DNA from: Candidatus Limimonas egerieequi
GTDB taxonomy: Bacteria; Bacillota; Clostridia; Oscillospirales; Acutalibacteraceae
DNA: 38,213 nucleotides
NCBI GenBank assembly: GCA_018064455.1
Contig: JAGHVH010000031.1
Location: 1-38,213 of the forward strand
Reading direction: 5' to 3'
Position numbers and translations under genes: made by a program. The notes beneath the pieces were generated by a model. That model worked only from the letters and a program-made list of their open reading frames with translations. It had not been told where the DNA came from and ran no database searches. Positions 25,016 through 32,281 of this stretch are shown here, in pieces (position 1 is the stretch's first letter; each line of letters begins with the position of its first letter).

Positions 25016-25492
25016 TTACATCTTTTCGATATTAACGATTTTGTACTTGAGCATACCAGCTGGAGTTTCAACTGTAATTGTAGTGCCCTTCTTTTTACCA
25101 AGGAGTGCTTTGCCTACAGGAGACTCATCAGAGATACGACCCTTCATTGGGTTAGCCTGCTGAGGACCTACGATTTGGTATGTCTCTTCCTCTTTTGTCT
25201 CCATATCTTTGATAGTAACCTTAGAAGCACGGTTTACTGTGTCAGCTGAGAATTCATCTTCATCGATGAGCTTGTAGTTCTGGAGGATTGCTTCGAGTTC
25301 GTTGATACGTGACTCGAGTTTGCCCTGCTCTGACTTTGCTTCATCATACTCTGAGTTCTCTGATAAGTCGCCGAATGAAAGGGCAACTTTGATCTTTTCT
25401 GCTATGTCTTTACGACCAACAGTTTTGAGTTGTTCGAGTTCGTCTTGTAATTCCTTAAGACCGTCACTAGTAAGTAAAATTTCGTCTGCCAT
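25016..25492 (-). CDS. greA: Transcript cleavage factor GreA
   Basis: GreA enters the secondary channel of RNA polymerase and lets backtracked complexes cleave their RNA. The 158-residue product has the N-terminal coiled coil (about 1-75: LTSDGLKELQDELEQLKTV and FGDLSENSEYDEAKSEQGKLE, with the acidic tip D-L-S-E-N-S-E-Y-D-E) and the C-terminal FKBP-like domain (DEFSADTVNRASKVTI, SPVGKALLGKKKGTTI). It sits between ricT and lysS, 17 and 18 bases from each. AAGGAAGAAAAC precedes the start. Confidence 0.97.
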   Translation of the reverse strand: MADEILLTSDGLKELQDELEQLKTVGRKDIAEKIKVALSFGDLSENSEYDEAKSEQGKLESRINELEAILQNYKLIDEDEFSADTVNRASKVTIKDMETKEEETYQIVGPQQANPMKGRISDESPVGKALLGKKKGTTITVETPAGMLKYKIVNIEKM

Positions 25493-25509
25493 TTTGTTTT
25501 CTTCCTTCC

Positions 25510-26376
25510 TTATTCTTCAATAGCCTTGAGAGCTTCACGCTCTTCTTTTGATACTGTGGTTTTAACATCACGGAGTATCTTGACTTGCTTTGTGTTGTAA
25601 GTTGATGGTGCGGCGTCTGGGTTGCGATCAAGTCGAACTTTGACTACACCAGAGATGAGGTTCGACTCGGTAACGATGCCTCTGCCGTCCTTGGTCTCAA
25701 CTAAGGCGCCAGCCTTAGGAGTAATTTTGGCAAGGTGTTCGTATGCTTCCTGCTCATATTTGAGGCAGCACATGAGTCGACCGCATGCGCCAGATATCTT
25801 GGTAGGGTTGAGGGAGAGGCCCTGCTCCTTAGCCATTTTGATAGATACTGGCTGGAACTCGCCCATATAGGCGTTGCAGCAGAATGGTCTGCCGCAGATG
25901 CCGATGCCGCCGAGCATTTTGGCCTCGTCTCGAACACCAATCTGGCGCAACTCGATACGGGTTTTAAAGACAGCAGCAAGGTCTTTTACGAGTTCTCTAA
26001 AGTCCACTCTGCCATCAGCTGTGAAGTAGAAGAGAATCTTGCTACCGTCGAATGTGTACTCAACGTCAGTGAGTTTCATCTCGAGACCGTGCTTTGCAAT
26101 CTTTTCTTCACAGATAGTGAATGCGGACTTTTCTTTCTGTCTATTTTCAGCAACCTTTTTGATATCATCTTCGGTTGCAAGACGGACAATTGGTTTAAGT
26201 GGTGCGACAATCTTGTCTTCTTCGACCATCTCGTTGCCGGTTGCAACTTGGCCGCATTCGACGCCACGCGCGGTCTCAACTATTACGTATTGACCAGGTG
26301 TGAGTGTCTCACCTTTTGGGTCAAAGCAATATATCTTGCCGACCTCTTTGAATCTTATGCCAACTACTTCAGTCAT
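25510..26376 (-). CDS. ricT: RicT (YaaT), PSP1-domain Fe-S protein
   Basis: In Bacillus subtilis RicT joins YlbF and YmcA in a complex with two 4Fe-4S clusters that directs RNase Y and influences competence and sporulation. The 288-residue product has the PSP1 domain and the Cys-rich segment GICGRPFCCNAYMGE followed by GACGRLMCCLKYE, which hold the cluster ligands. The ATG at 26376 follows GGAGGTCAAA and overlaps the end of holB by 8 bases. The frame from 26388 would read through the ribosome site and is rejected. holB-ricT adjacency is conserved in Firmicutes. A probable partner, a YlbF-family protein, is encoded at 209-613. Confidence 0.92.
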   Translation of the reverse strand: MTEVVGIRFKEVGKIYCFDPKGETLTPGQYVIVETARGVECGQVATGNEMVEEDKIVAPLKPIVRLATEDDIKKVAENRQKEKSAFTICEEKIAKHGLEMKLTDVEYTFDGSKILFYFTADGRVDFRELVKDLAAVFKTRIELRQIGVRDEAKMLGGIGICGRPFCCNAYMGEFQPVSIKMAKEQGLSLNPTKISGACGRLMCCLKYEQEAYEHLAKITPKAGALVETKDGRGIVTESNLISGVVKVRLDRNPDAAPSTYNTKQVKILRDVKTTVSKEEREALKAIEE

Positions 26377-27187
26377 TTTGACCTCCAATTAGTTTTGATA
26401 CAAGCCTTGTAAGTGTCAAGTTCTTGTTTGCGTAAATGTTGATAGCTTTGCCAATCTCGGATATGCCCTCTTGTACAGAGATGATTCGCTCAGTTGAAAG
26501 AGCGCGAGCGAGTTCACGAGAGATATCAGGTGCCCCGCCAATGAGATCATTGCCGCCGGCACTGATAATCAGCGCATCGCGAACGATGGCCGAAAGGCAG
26601 TCGAGCGTTGGAGCAAGCTTGTCAAAGTTTTTATCATTGAAAGCGGAAACGGCATCGAGCAACTTGAAGCGATCACCGGATGCGACGCCACTTGCCAATG
26701 ACTTGGCAAGGTTAAGGTATTCGGTGTATGCATCAGAGTTTTCTGTTTCCGCGTCTTCGCCTAGTGAGAAGAGTGCGACGCGTGAGAGCACTGTGCCAAG
26801 GAGGACAGAGTGTGTGTCGCAGAGAAGAATAAAGGTCGCATACTGTGGAGGCTCTTCAAGTATTTTGAGAAGAGCGTTTTGAGCAGCGTCGAGCATAAGC
26901 TCGGCTTTTGCTATTATGTAGACCTTTCTCTCACTCTCGTTTGGAATGACATAAGCATCATCGCGCATCTTGCGGATGACCTCAATCGAGAGTGTCTTTT
27001 TCTTTTCCTCTGGCAAAACGGTAATGACATCCGGATGGATGTCGTTCATTACCTTATCCGTTTCGCCAAGGAGACCAGCCGCGAGCTCGCGTGCACAAAG
27101 GAGGCGTGACTCATACGTCCCACCGTCAATGACAAGCGCGTGCGGGCATCGCCCCGCGTCCAGTAGTGTCTTGAGTCTAGTTATCAT
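26369..27187 (-). CDS. holB: DNA polymerase III delta' subunit-like protein
   Basis: Delta' is the fixed part of the clamp loader that places the sliding clamp on DNA. The gene is recognised by position (next to ricT) and by AAA+ clamp-loader traits: AHALV-like start PHALVIDGG, IRKMRDDAYVIPNESERKVYIIAKAELMLDAAQNALLKILEEPP (described around residues 67-112) and VLSRV. The P-loop is degenerate: DGGTYESR replaces GxxGxGK, so ATP binding is unlikely, as in several delta' proteins. The zinc module CxxxxxxxxCxxCxxC and the SRC motif (here LSRV) are absent. At 272 residues it is shorter than the usual 320-330. It starts at the membrane protein's stop (TAATG overlap). Confidence 0.85.
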   Translation of the reverse strand: MITRLKTLLDAGRCPHALVIDGGTYESRLLCARELAAGLLGETDKVMNDIHPDVITVLPEEKKKTLSIEVIRKMRDDAYVIPNESERKVYIIAKAELMLDAAQNALLKILEEPPQYATFILLCDTHSVLLGTVLSRVALFSLGEDAETENSDAYTEYLNLAKSLASGVASGDRFKLLDAVSAFNDKNFDKLAPTLDCLSAIVRDALIISAGGNDLIGGAPDISRELARALSTERIISVQEGISEIGKAINIYANKNLTLTRLVSKLIGGQND

Positions 27188-28083
27188 TAGTCTTCACCAA
27201 TTTCGTTTGTCAAAGGTGTAATGGTAAATAGGAATGAAGTGCTAAAGAAGGCAAGACCTAAATCTGCAAAGTTAAGTGGATACTTGTCAGGGATCAAGTT
27301 GCCCTTGCCTGTAATCAAAAGAATGAGTGGTGCAAAAGCGCAGATGAAACTTACGAGAGAAACAAGTACGCCTGTGAACCAGATGATTTCCATGCTCTTT
27401 TCCTCGTTGATGCCAGAGGCAATACGAGCAAATGAGAGGAAGAATACCATCGCAAAGCAATAGAGTAAAATCTCAAGGAAAAGCTGAGATACATAGCGAT
27501 AGTTAATAGGATCAATAAAGTGATATACAAGTCTTGCCATAACCCAGATAACTGGGGCAAGGCCCATGAGCCTGTGCGATGACACCTTGTCAGCGCCAGT
27601 GAATGCGCCTATTGCAGCAAAGATAAAGTAGATGCCTGAGAATATGCCAAAGATAACTTCAAGTCCAATTGATAAAACGCCGCTGCTGATAAGCATGCTT
27701 ACTATGCTAGTTGGGACTTCACTTGATACAGTGAATGTTGATATCTTTGTAAGAAGTGAAGAAGCGCTAAGGCCAGTTTGAGCAAAGATTGAAACGGCGA
27801 ATAATGCAGAGCAAACGCCATAGATTACATCTTTCTTTTCACCAAACTCTGGTCTTGTCATTGTGGCACTAAAGAATGAAAGCAGAAATGCCACAACGGC
27901 GAATACAATAATTAAGATGTAGAGAAGTAAAGCTGTGAAATCCTGTGCTGCCCAGAAGCCTGTTTGTGGGTCAATACAGTTTGTGAGCTGGAACACACGG
28001 ATTGGAACAGTTATGAAAATAAACACTGCTAATACTATTAGCAATGGAGTTGGAGATAAGTTCTTAATCTTGAGCTTTTTCAT
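27187..28083 (-). CDS. Polytopic membrane protein of unknown function, first gene of the holB-ricT-greA-lysS operon
   Basis: I do not recognise the family. The ATG at 28083 follows CTTGGAGGTCT; the longer frame from 28152 has no ribosome site. The 298-residue product has about eight hydrophobic segments (16-36, 50-75, 88-110, 125-145, 150-175, 182-200, 210-235, 240-262, with another near the C-terminus). No catalytic motif is visible. Its stop codon overlaps the holB start (TAATG on the minus strand), so the two are translationally coupled. This is unusual for a clamp-loader gene, which more often follows tmk or a cyclic-di-AMP-related gene. Confidence 0.75.
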   Translation of the reverse strand: MKKLKIKNLSPTPLLIVLAVFIFITVPIRVFQLTNCIDPQTGFWAAQDFTALLLYILIIVFAVVAFLLSFFSATMTRPEFGEKKDVIYGVCSALFAVSIFAQTGLSASSLLTKISTFTVSSEVPTSIVSMLISSGVLSIGLEVIFGIFSGIYFIFAAIGAFTGADKVSSHRLMGLAPVIWVMARLVYHFIDPINYRYVSQLFLEILLYCFAMVFFLSFARIASGINEEKSMEIIWFTGVLVSLVSFICAFAPLILLITGKGNLIPDKYPLNFADLGLAFFSTSFLFTITPLTNEIGED

Positions 28084-28117
28084 AGTAGACCTCCAAGAGG
28101 GTTTTATACAGTCTATT

Positions 28118-28147
28118 ATTATATACCATTTATAATACGAAAAGCAA
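28118..28147 (-). promoter_or_regulatory. Promoter of the membrane protein-holB-ricT-greA-lysS operon
   Basis: On the minus strand TTGCTT (28142-28147), 18-bp spacer and TATAAT (28118-28123), 35 bases upstream of the start codon. It is divergent from the nrdD promoter. Confidence 0.6.
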
Positions 28148-28209
28148 CACAAACGTCATCATAATAAAAGTGACCAAAAAAATACTTTATTTTTATACAT
28201 TTGGCCTTG

Positions 28210-28238
28210 TTGACATAACGCAAAATGTGCCATATAAT
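28210..28238 (+). promoter_or_regulatory. Promoter of nrdD
   Basis: Perfect TTGACA (28210-28215), 17-bp spacer and perfect TATAAT (28233-28238). The -10 lies inside an NrdR-box-like site. Confidence 0.85.
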
Positions 28239-28274
28239 GTTTAATACTGACACAGCAAACACAATATATTGTGT
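28227..28274 (+). promoter_or_regulatory. Pair of NrdR boxes controlling nrdD
   Basis: ACACAATATATTGTGT (28259-28274) is a perfect palindrome and fits the NrdR box consensus acaCwAtATaTwGtgt. A weaker copy starts exactly 32 bases upstream (28227-28242, GTGCCATATAATGTTT) and overlaps the -10. Two boxes about three helix turns apart is the standard NrdR operator; NrdR is the ATP/dATP-sensing repressor of ribonucleotide reductase genes. No nrdR gene is in the window. Confidence 0.88.
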
Positions 28275-28300
28275 TTTTTACATTTTTTGGAGGATTTGAA

Positions 28301-30628
28301 ATGATAGAAACCATTATTAAGCGCGATGGTAGAGCGGTTCCATTCTCAATCGATAAGATTGCTAATGCTATCTACCAGGCTGCCAAGGCAACAGGCGGCG
28401 ACGATTATGAGGAGGCTCTTGCACTCTCTCAGAAGGTTGTTGACTATATCGAGTCAACTGGTAACACAAGACCAACAGTCGAGGAAATCCAGGATTCAGT
28501 AGAAAAGGTTCTCATCGAGAGCGGTCATGCTAGAACAGCAAAGAAGTTCATTCTTTACCGTTCAGAGCGTTCACGTGTACGTGAGATGAACACTCGCCTT
28601 ATGAAGATCTATGAAGGTCTTACATTCAAGGATGCAAAAGAGAACGACATCAAGCGTGAAAACGCAAACATCGATGGCGATACATCAATGGGTACAATGC
28701 TCAAGTATGGTTCAGAAGGTGCAAAGCAGTTCAACGAACTCTATGTACTCAAGCCAGAGCATTCAAAGGCTCACGCAGAAGGCGATATCCATATCCACGA
28801 CCTTGACTTCTTAACACTTACTACTACATGTTGCCAAATCGATATTAGCAAGCTCTTCAAGGGCGGATTCTCAACAGGCCACGGCTTCCTTCGTGAGCCT
28901 AATGATATCTCATCATATGCAGCTCTTGCAGCTATTGCTATCCAATCTAACCAGAACGACCAGCACGGTGGTCAGAGTATCCCTGCATTTGATACTTTCC
29001 TCGCACCTGGTGTACAAAAGACATATAAAAAATATTACATTTCAAATCTCGCTAAGGGTCTTGAACTTCTCTGCGGTTTTGATGATGCAACAGAGGCATC
29101 TAAGAACCTTTGCCTTGAAGTAGAAGGAACCTATGGAGTAATCCCAACAATTGCTAATGATAACGATTATCAGGCAAAAGAGGCTTCTCTCCTTATCAAC
29201 AAGTATAAGCTCCCAGAAGAGAGCGTTAAAAAGGCTCAGAGCTTTGCTTTAAAGAAGGCACAGAAGGAAACAGATAAGCAGACATTCCAGGCAATGGAAG
29301 CATTTGTACACAATCTCAATACAATGCATTCACGTGCTGGTGCTCAGGTTCCATTCTCATCAATTACACTTGGTGATGATATTACTCCTGAGGCTCGTCT
29401 TATCACTAAGAACTTCCTTCTTGCAACAGATGCAGGTCTCGGAAACGGCGAGACAGCAATCTTCCCAGTTTCAATCTTCCGTGTTAAGGAAGGCGTAAAC
29501 TACAATCCAGAGGATCCAAACTATGACCTCTTCAAGCTTGCAATGAAGGTTTCTGCAAAGCGTTTGTTCCCTAACTTCTGCTTTGCTGATGCACCATTCA
29601 ACGCTCCTGGCTATGACGTAAACGACTACAACACAAAGGTTGCTTACATGGGCTGCCGTACACGTGTTAAGGCTAATGTTTATGATCCATCTCGCCAGAT
29701 TACTTGCGGACGTGGTAACCTTTCATTCACATCTATCAACCTTCCAAGAATCGCTATCAAGGCTCATGGTAACATTGATATCTTCTTCGAAGAACTTGAT
29801 AGAAAGATTGACCTCGTATTTGACCAGCTCTATGACCGCTTCTTAATCCAGGGTCACAGAAAGGTTTATAACTATCCGTTCCTTATGGGTCAGGGTTTGT
29901 GGCTTGATTCAGACAAGCTTAAGCCAGACGATGAGGTAATGGAAGTATTAAAGCACGGCACATTGACAGTTGGTTTCATTGGCCTTGCAGAGTGCCTTAA
30001 GGCTCTCATTGGTTCTCACCACGGTGAGTCTCAGGAAGCTCGTAACTTGGGTATCGAGATTGTTGGCCATATGCGTTCTCGCTGCGACCAGAAGTCACAG
30101 GAAGAGGGCATGAACTACACCCTTATCGCAACACCTGCTGAGGGACTTTCAGGCCGTTTCGTACGTATGGACCGTGAGCGCTATGGCGTAATCCCAGGCG
30201 TAACAGACAGAGCTTATTATACAAACTCTTTCCACGTTCCTGTATACTTCCCAATCTCAGCATTTGAGAAGATCAAGATCGAGGCTCCATACCACAACAT
30301 CACAAACGCTGGTCACATCTCATACATCGAGATGGATGGTAACCCACTCGAGAACCTTGATGCATTCGAATCAGTTATCCGTTGCATGAAGGAAAACAAC
30401 ATGGGTTATGCTTCAATCAACCACCCAGTTGACCGTGACCCAGTTTGTGGTTACACAGGAATCATCGGTGATGTTTGCCCACGTTGCGGACGTCATGACG
30501 GTGAAGCAATCTCAGAAGAAGTACTTATGCGCATCAAGGGTTATTCAACCAATGTTTGCTCATGTGACGAAAACCCACTTGAGGAAGCTGACAAGGTTGC
30601 ACACCCAGTAGATGTTAAAGAAATATAA
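28301..30628 (+). CDS. nrdD: Anaerobic ribonucleoside-triphosphate reductase, large chain without its usual glycyl-radical end
   Basis: Class III reductase that makes dNTPs without oxygen. The ATG at 28301 follows TTGGAGGATTTGAA. The 775-residue chain has an ATP-cone (about 3-90), the reductase barrel with IHIHDLDF (about 163-170) and Cys residues in TTTCCQID (177-178) and YMGCRTRV, and a zinc-ribbon-like end CGYTGIIGDVCPRCG (716-730). A standard clostridial NrdD then continues into a segment like FERIRRITGYLVG that carries the radical glycine. Here a different tail replaces it (about 731-775), with a weak RIKGY (744-748) and a CSC, and the chain stops. The missing segment is encoded by the next gene. 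Confidence 0.95.
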   Translation: MIETIIKRDGRAVPFSIDKIANAIYQAAKATGGDDYEEALALSQKVVDYIESTGNTRPTVEEIQDSVEKVLIESGHARTAKKFILYRSERSRVREMNTRLMKIYEGLTFKDAKENDIKRENANIDGDTSMGTMLKYGSEGAKQFNELYVLKPEHSKAHAEGDIHIHDLDFLTLTTTCCQIDISKLFKGGFSTGHGFLREPNDISSYAALAAIAIQSNQNDQHGGQSIPAFDTFLAPGVQKTYKKYYISNLAKGLELLCGFDDATEASKNLCLEVEGTYGVIPTIANDNDYQAKEASLLINKYKLPEESVKKAQSFALKKAQKETDKQTFQAMEAFVHNLNTMHSRAGAQVPFSSITLGDDITPEARLITKNFLLATDAGLGNGETAIFPVSIFRVKEGVNYNPEDPNYDLFKLAMKVSAKRLFPNFCFADAPFNAPGYDVNDYNTKVAYMGCRTRVKANVYDPSRQITCGRGNLSFTSINLPRIAIKAHGNIDIFFEELDRKIDLVFDQLYDRFLIQGHRKVYNYPFLMGQGLWLDSDKLKPDDEVMEVLKHGTLTVGFIGLAECLKALIGSHHGESQEARNLGIEIVGHMRSRCDQKSQEEGMNYTLIATPAEGLSGRFVRMDRERYGVIPGVTDRAYYTNSFHVPVYFPISAFEKIKIEAPYHNITNAGHISYIEMDGNPLENLDAFESVIRCMKENNMGYASINHPVDRDPVCGYTGIIGDVCPRCGRHDGEAISEEVLMRIKGYSTNVCSCDENPLEEADKVAHPVDVKEI

Positions 30629-30641
30629 GGAGGAAAATACC

Positions 30642-30812
30642 ATGATGGAATCTAAAATGGTTGGCGAAGGCGTAAAGTTCGAAAGAATCAGAAGAATCAC
30701 TGGTTACCTCGTAGGCACACTTGACCGTTTCAACGATGCAAAATATGCAGAAGTAAACGACAGAGTTAAGCACTCAATCGGCACTGGTGCAGGAGAATTT
30801 GAGCAGATCTAA
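30642..30812 (+). CDS. Separate 56-residue glycyl-radical protein of NrdD
   Basis: The 56-residue product is almost exactly the C-terminal glycyl-radical segment of clostridial NrdD: FERIRRITGYLVGTLDRFNDAK, with the expected radical site Gly21 in R18-I-T-G21-Y22, followed by the basic VNDRVKHS. It is not a frameshift remnant. It starts with ATG ATG (30642, 30645) after AAGGAGGAAAATACC, 13 bases after the nrdD stop, in a different frame, and its TAA overlaps the nrdG ATG (TAATG). The inference is that it docks on the large chain and is activated there by NrdG, like the spare-part protein GrcA that restores pyruvate formate-lyase. Confidence 0.88.
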   Translation: MMESKMVGEGVKFERIRRITGYLVGTLDRFNDAKYAEVNDRVKHSIGTGAGEFEQI

Positions 30813-31372
30813 TGGATTTCCCAATAGACACTCAGATTATTGATTTAAACCAGCCAGGTGGAACTAAACTTCACCTGGCTGGTGTTATACGTGAATCAAT
30901 CGTCGACGGTCCAGGCTGGCGTATGGTGGTCTTTGTTCAAGGATGTCCGCACCACTGCAAAGGGTGCCAGAATCCTGCAACATGGAGTTTCACCGAAGGT
31001 GGCTATGACACGACCGTCGAAAATATAGTAAAAGCAGCAAAGGAGAATCCGTTGCTCAAAGGAATCACCCTGTCGGGTGGTGAACCATTTACTCAAGCCA
31101 AGGCGCTCACAGTTCTCGCAAGGGAACTTAAGAAGGAAGGCCTTGATGTAATGTCCTTCTCTGGTTGGACATATGAGGAACTCATAAATGGTGCCAATAG
31201 CGAGAACTGTTGGCTTGACCTTTTGCGCGAGCTCTCTCTTTTAGTAGACGGAAAATTCATCGAAGAGCAGCGCTCTCTCGAGTGCCTTTTCCGTGGCTCA
31301 AAAAACCAGCGCATCATTGATGTACAGAAGTCGCTTGCGGCTGGTAAGACGGTTCTTTCAGAACTTAACTAG
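30812..31372 (+). CDS. nrdG: Anaerobic ribonucleotide reductase activating enzyme
   Basis: Radical SAM enzyme that generates the glycyl radical. The 186-residue product has the CxxxCxxC cluster motif CPHHCKGC (near residue 45), the GGEPF SAM motif (SGGEPFTQA) and a normal NrdG core. About 20 extra residues precede the usual start. It begins at the stop codon of the small glycyl-radical gene (one-base overlap), so the three genes are tightly coupled. A 14-base repeat of its end (CAGAACTTAACTAG at 31359-31372) recurs at 31431-31444, 72 bases on, which looks like a short local duplication. Confidence 0.95.
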   Translation: MDFPIDTQIIDLNQPGGTKLHLAGVIRESIVDGPGWRMVVFVQGCPHHCKGCQNPATWSFTEGGYDTTVENIVKAAKENPLLKGITLSGGEPFTQAKALTVLARELKKEGLDVMSFSGWTYEELINGANSENCWLDLLRELSLLVDGKFIEEQRSLECLFRGSKNQRIIDVQKSLAAGKTVLSELN

Positions 31373-31447
31373 TTTAACTAATTCAAGAGCCAGTTTAGTT
31401 CAAACGCAACTGCTAGAAAGAACAGCCTAACAGAACTTAACTAGCCA

Positions 31448-31487
31448 AATAGTGGTGTAAAGCAAAATGACTTTACACCGCTATTTT
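31448..31487 (+). terminator. Intrinsic terminator of nrdD-nrdG
   Basis: A 15-bp stem (31448-31462 with 31471-31485, arms AATAGTGGTGTAAAG and CTTTACACCGCTATT, one G-U pair), loop CAAAATGA, then TTTTTCT. Confidence 0.93.
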
Positions 31488-31568
31488 TCTGTGAGTTTGG
31501 GGACTGCTGGTTCGCGATTTTGGGATTGATACCAAACAAATTTGGAGATTGTTGCCCCCATTAAAATG

Positions 31569-31595
31569 CAACTTACTACAGGGTGTAGTAAGTTG
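31569..31595. repeat. 27-bp palindrome, copy 1
   Basis: CAACTTACTACA / TGTAGTAAGTTG with spacer GGG, perfect 12-bp arms. A near copy follows at 31680-31706. Neither has a T run, so they are not ordinary terminators. They lie in a gene-free stretch (31373-31975) that also holds the nrdG terminator and an 8-bp-arm palindrome ACAACGTA-GG-TACGTTGT (31624-31641). Confidence 0.75.
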
Positions 31596-31679
31596 GGTTG
31601 GATTCTGCAAGTTGGGAGCGAAAACAACGTAGGTACGTTGTGCGAGTGGCATTATTTACAAAAATCTTCTTAAAATTTT

Positions 31680-31706
31680 TAACCTACTACAACGTGTAGT
31701 AAGTTG
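31680..31706. repeat. 27-bp palindrome, copy 2
   Basis: AACCTACTACA / TGTAGTAAGTT with spacer ACG; one mismatch between the arms. It shares the TGTAGTAAGTTG arm with the copy 111 bp upstream. Confidence 0.7.
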
Positions 31707-31786
31707 ATTGAAATTGGTCTATTGCCTCGGTATCTGCCGATCGGTCAATCCGCGCTCACACAGTAAAAGGAATCGCTGCGAAATTG

Positions 31787-31860
31787 GTAGCACTGTCAAT
31801 TCGACGTGTCAAGGCACGCTCCGCTCTGAAGACCTTGACTCGCCGCCTTGCCAGTGCTAC
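31787..31860. other. Nested inverted repeats in a non-coding stretch
   Basis: GTAGCACTG (31787-31795) pairs perfectly with CAGTGCTAC (31852-31860), and inside it GTCAAGG (31808-31814) pairs with CCTTGAC (31833-31839). The stretch around it (about 31706-31890) looks richer in G+C than the AT-rich cassette that follows. It may be a structured RNA or a decayed mobile element. No recognisable gene is present. Confidence 0.5.
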
Positions 31861-31931
31861 TGGCTAGATATCGACGATCAAAGGAGAACTTTGCTCGTCG
31901 CAAAAATTAATTGTTTTAACCTACAAATTTA

Positions 31932-31960
31932 TTGAATTTAGAGGTTTGGTAGGTTATAAT
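31932..31960 (+). promoter_or_regulatory. Promoter of the DUF3990 cassette
   Basis: TTGAAT (31932-31937), 17-bp spacer and TATAAT (31955-31960). Transcription should start near 31967, only ~9 bases before the first ATG at 31976, so the mRNA would be almost leaderless. A partial inverted repeat AACCTAC (31917-31923) / GTAGGTT (31949-31955) brackets the promoter and could be an operator. Confidence 0.65.
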
Positions 31961-31975
31961 GTTTTTGGTGATATT

Positions 31976-32281
31976 ATGTTGCTTTTACAAAAAATAGTTA
32001 ATGATGAAAAAGTAAGAATTGAAAAAATGATATCCGCATACGAAGAGGAATTGCAAAGTCTTCCAAAAGGATACATTTCTACAAAGCATATAAACAACAA
32101 TCAATATTTTTACTTACAGTTTAGGGAAGGTAAAAAAGTGACATCTAAGTATTTGGGAAAAGATGAGGAAAGTATTGTTGATGTGAGGCTGCAATTAGAA
32201 CGTCGAGCTCAAATATGTGAGGTTCTAACGGCATTGCGCGAGGAGTATGCTCTTGCTAACAAGTACGAGGAGATGATTTAG
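31976..32281 (+). CDS. Small helical protein, first gene of the DUF3990 cassette
   Basis: I do not recognise it with certainty. With the ATG at 31976 it has 101 residues; the frame extends up to 31946, but that part lies upstream of the predicted transcript start. An N-terminal Lys/Glu-rich coiled-coil-like helix (about 5-27) leads into LPKGYISTKHINNNQYFYLQFREGKKVTSKYLGK (about 29-62), a beta hairpin like that of proteins reading nucleic acid or copying DUF6788-type folds. A second long helix (66-101) follows. This could be the antitoxin or DNA-binding member of the cassette. Its stop overlaps the next start (TAGTG). Confidence 0.65.
   Translation: MLLLQKIVNDEKVRIEKMISAYEEELQSLPKGYISTKHINNNQYFYLQFREGKKVTSKYLGKDEESIVDVRLQLERRAQICEVLTALREEYALANKYEEMI

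Noticed and set aside
24812-25249. Open frames antisense to lysS and greA
   Set aside because: They overlap two certain genes on the opposite strand and have no ribosome site.
30600-30660. Frameshift splitting a single nrdD gene
   Set aside because: A complete ribosome site, a new ATG and a distinct 45-residue tail separate the two frames; a simple frameshift would not create these.
31787-31860. tRNA or tmRNA fragment
   Set aside because: No acceptor CCA, T-loop GTTCGA or anticodon arm in the right order.
31708-31935. 75-codon open frame upstream of the DUF3990 cassette
   Set aside because: No ribosome site, no recognisable domain, and it runs through the nested inverted repeats; better explained as non-coding.
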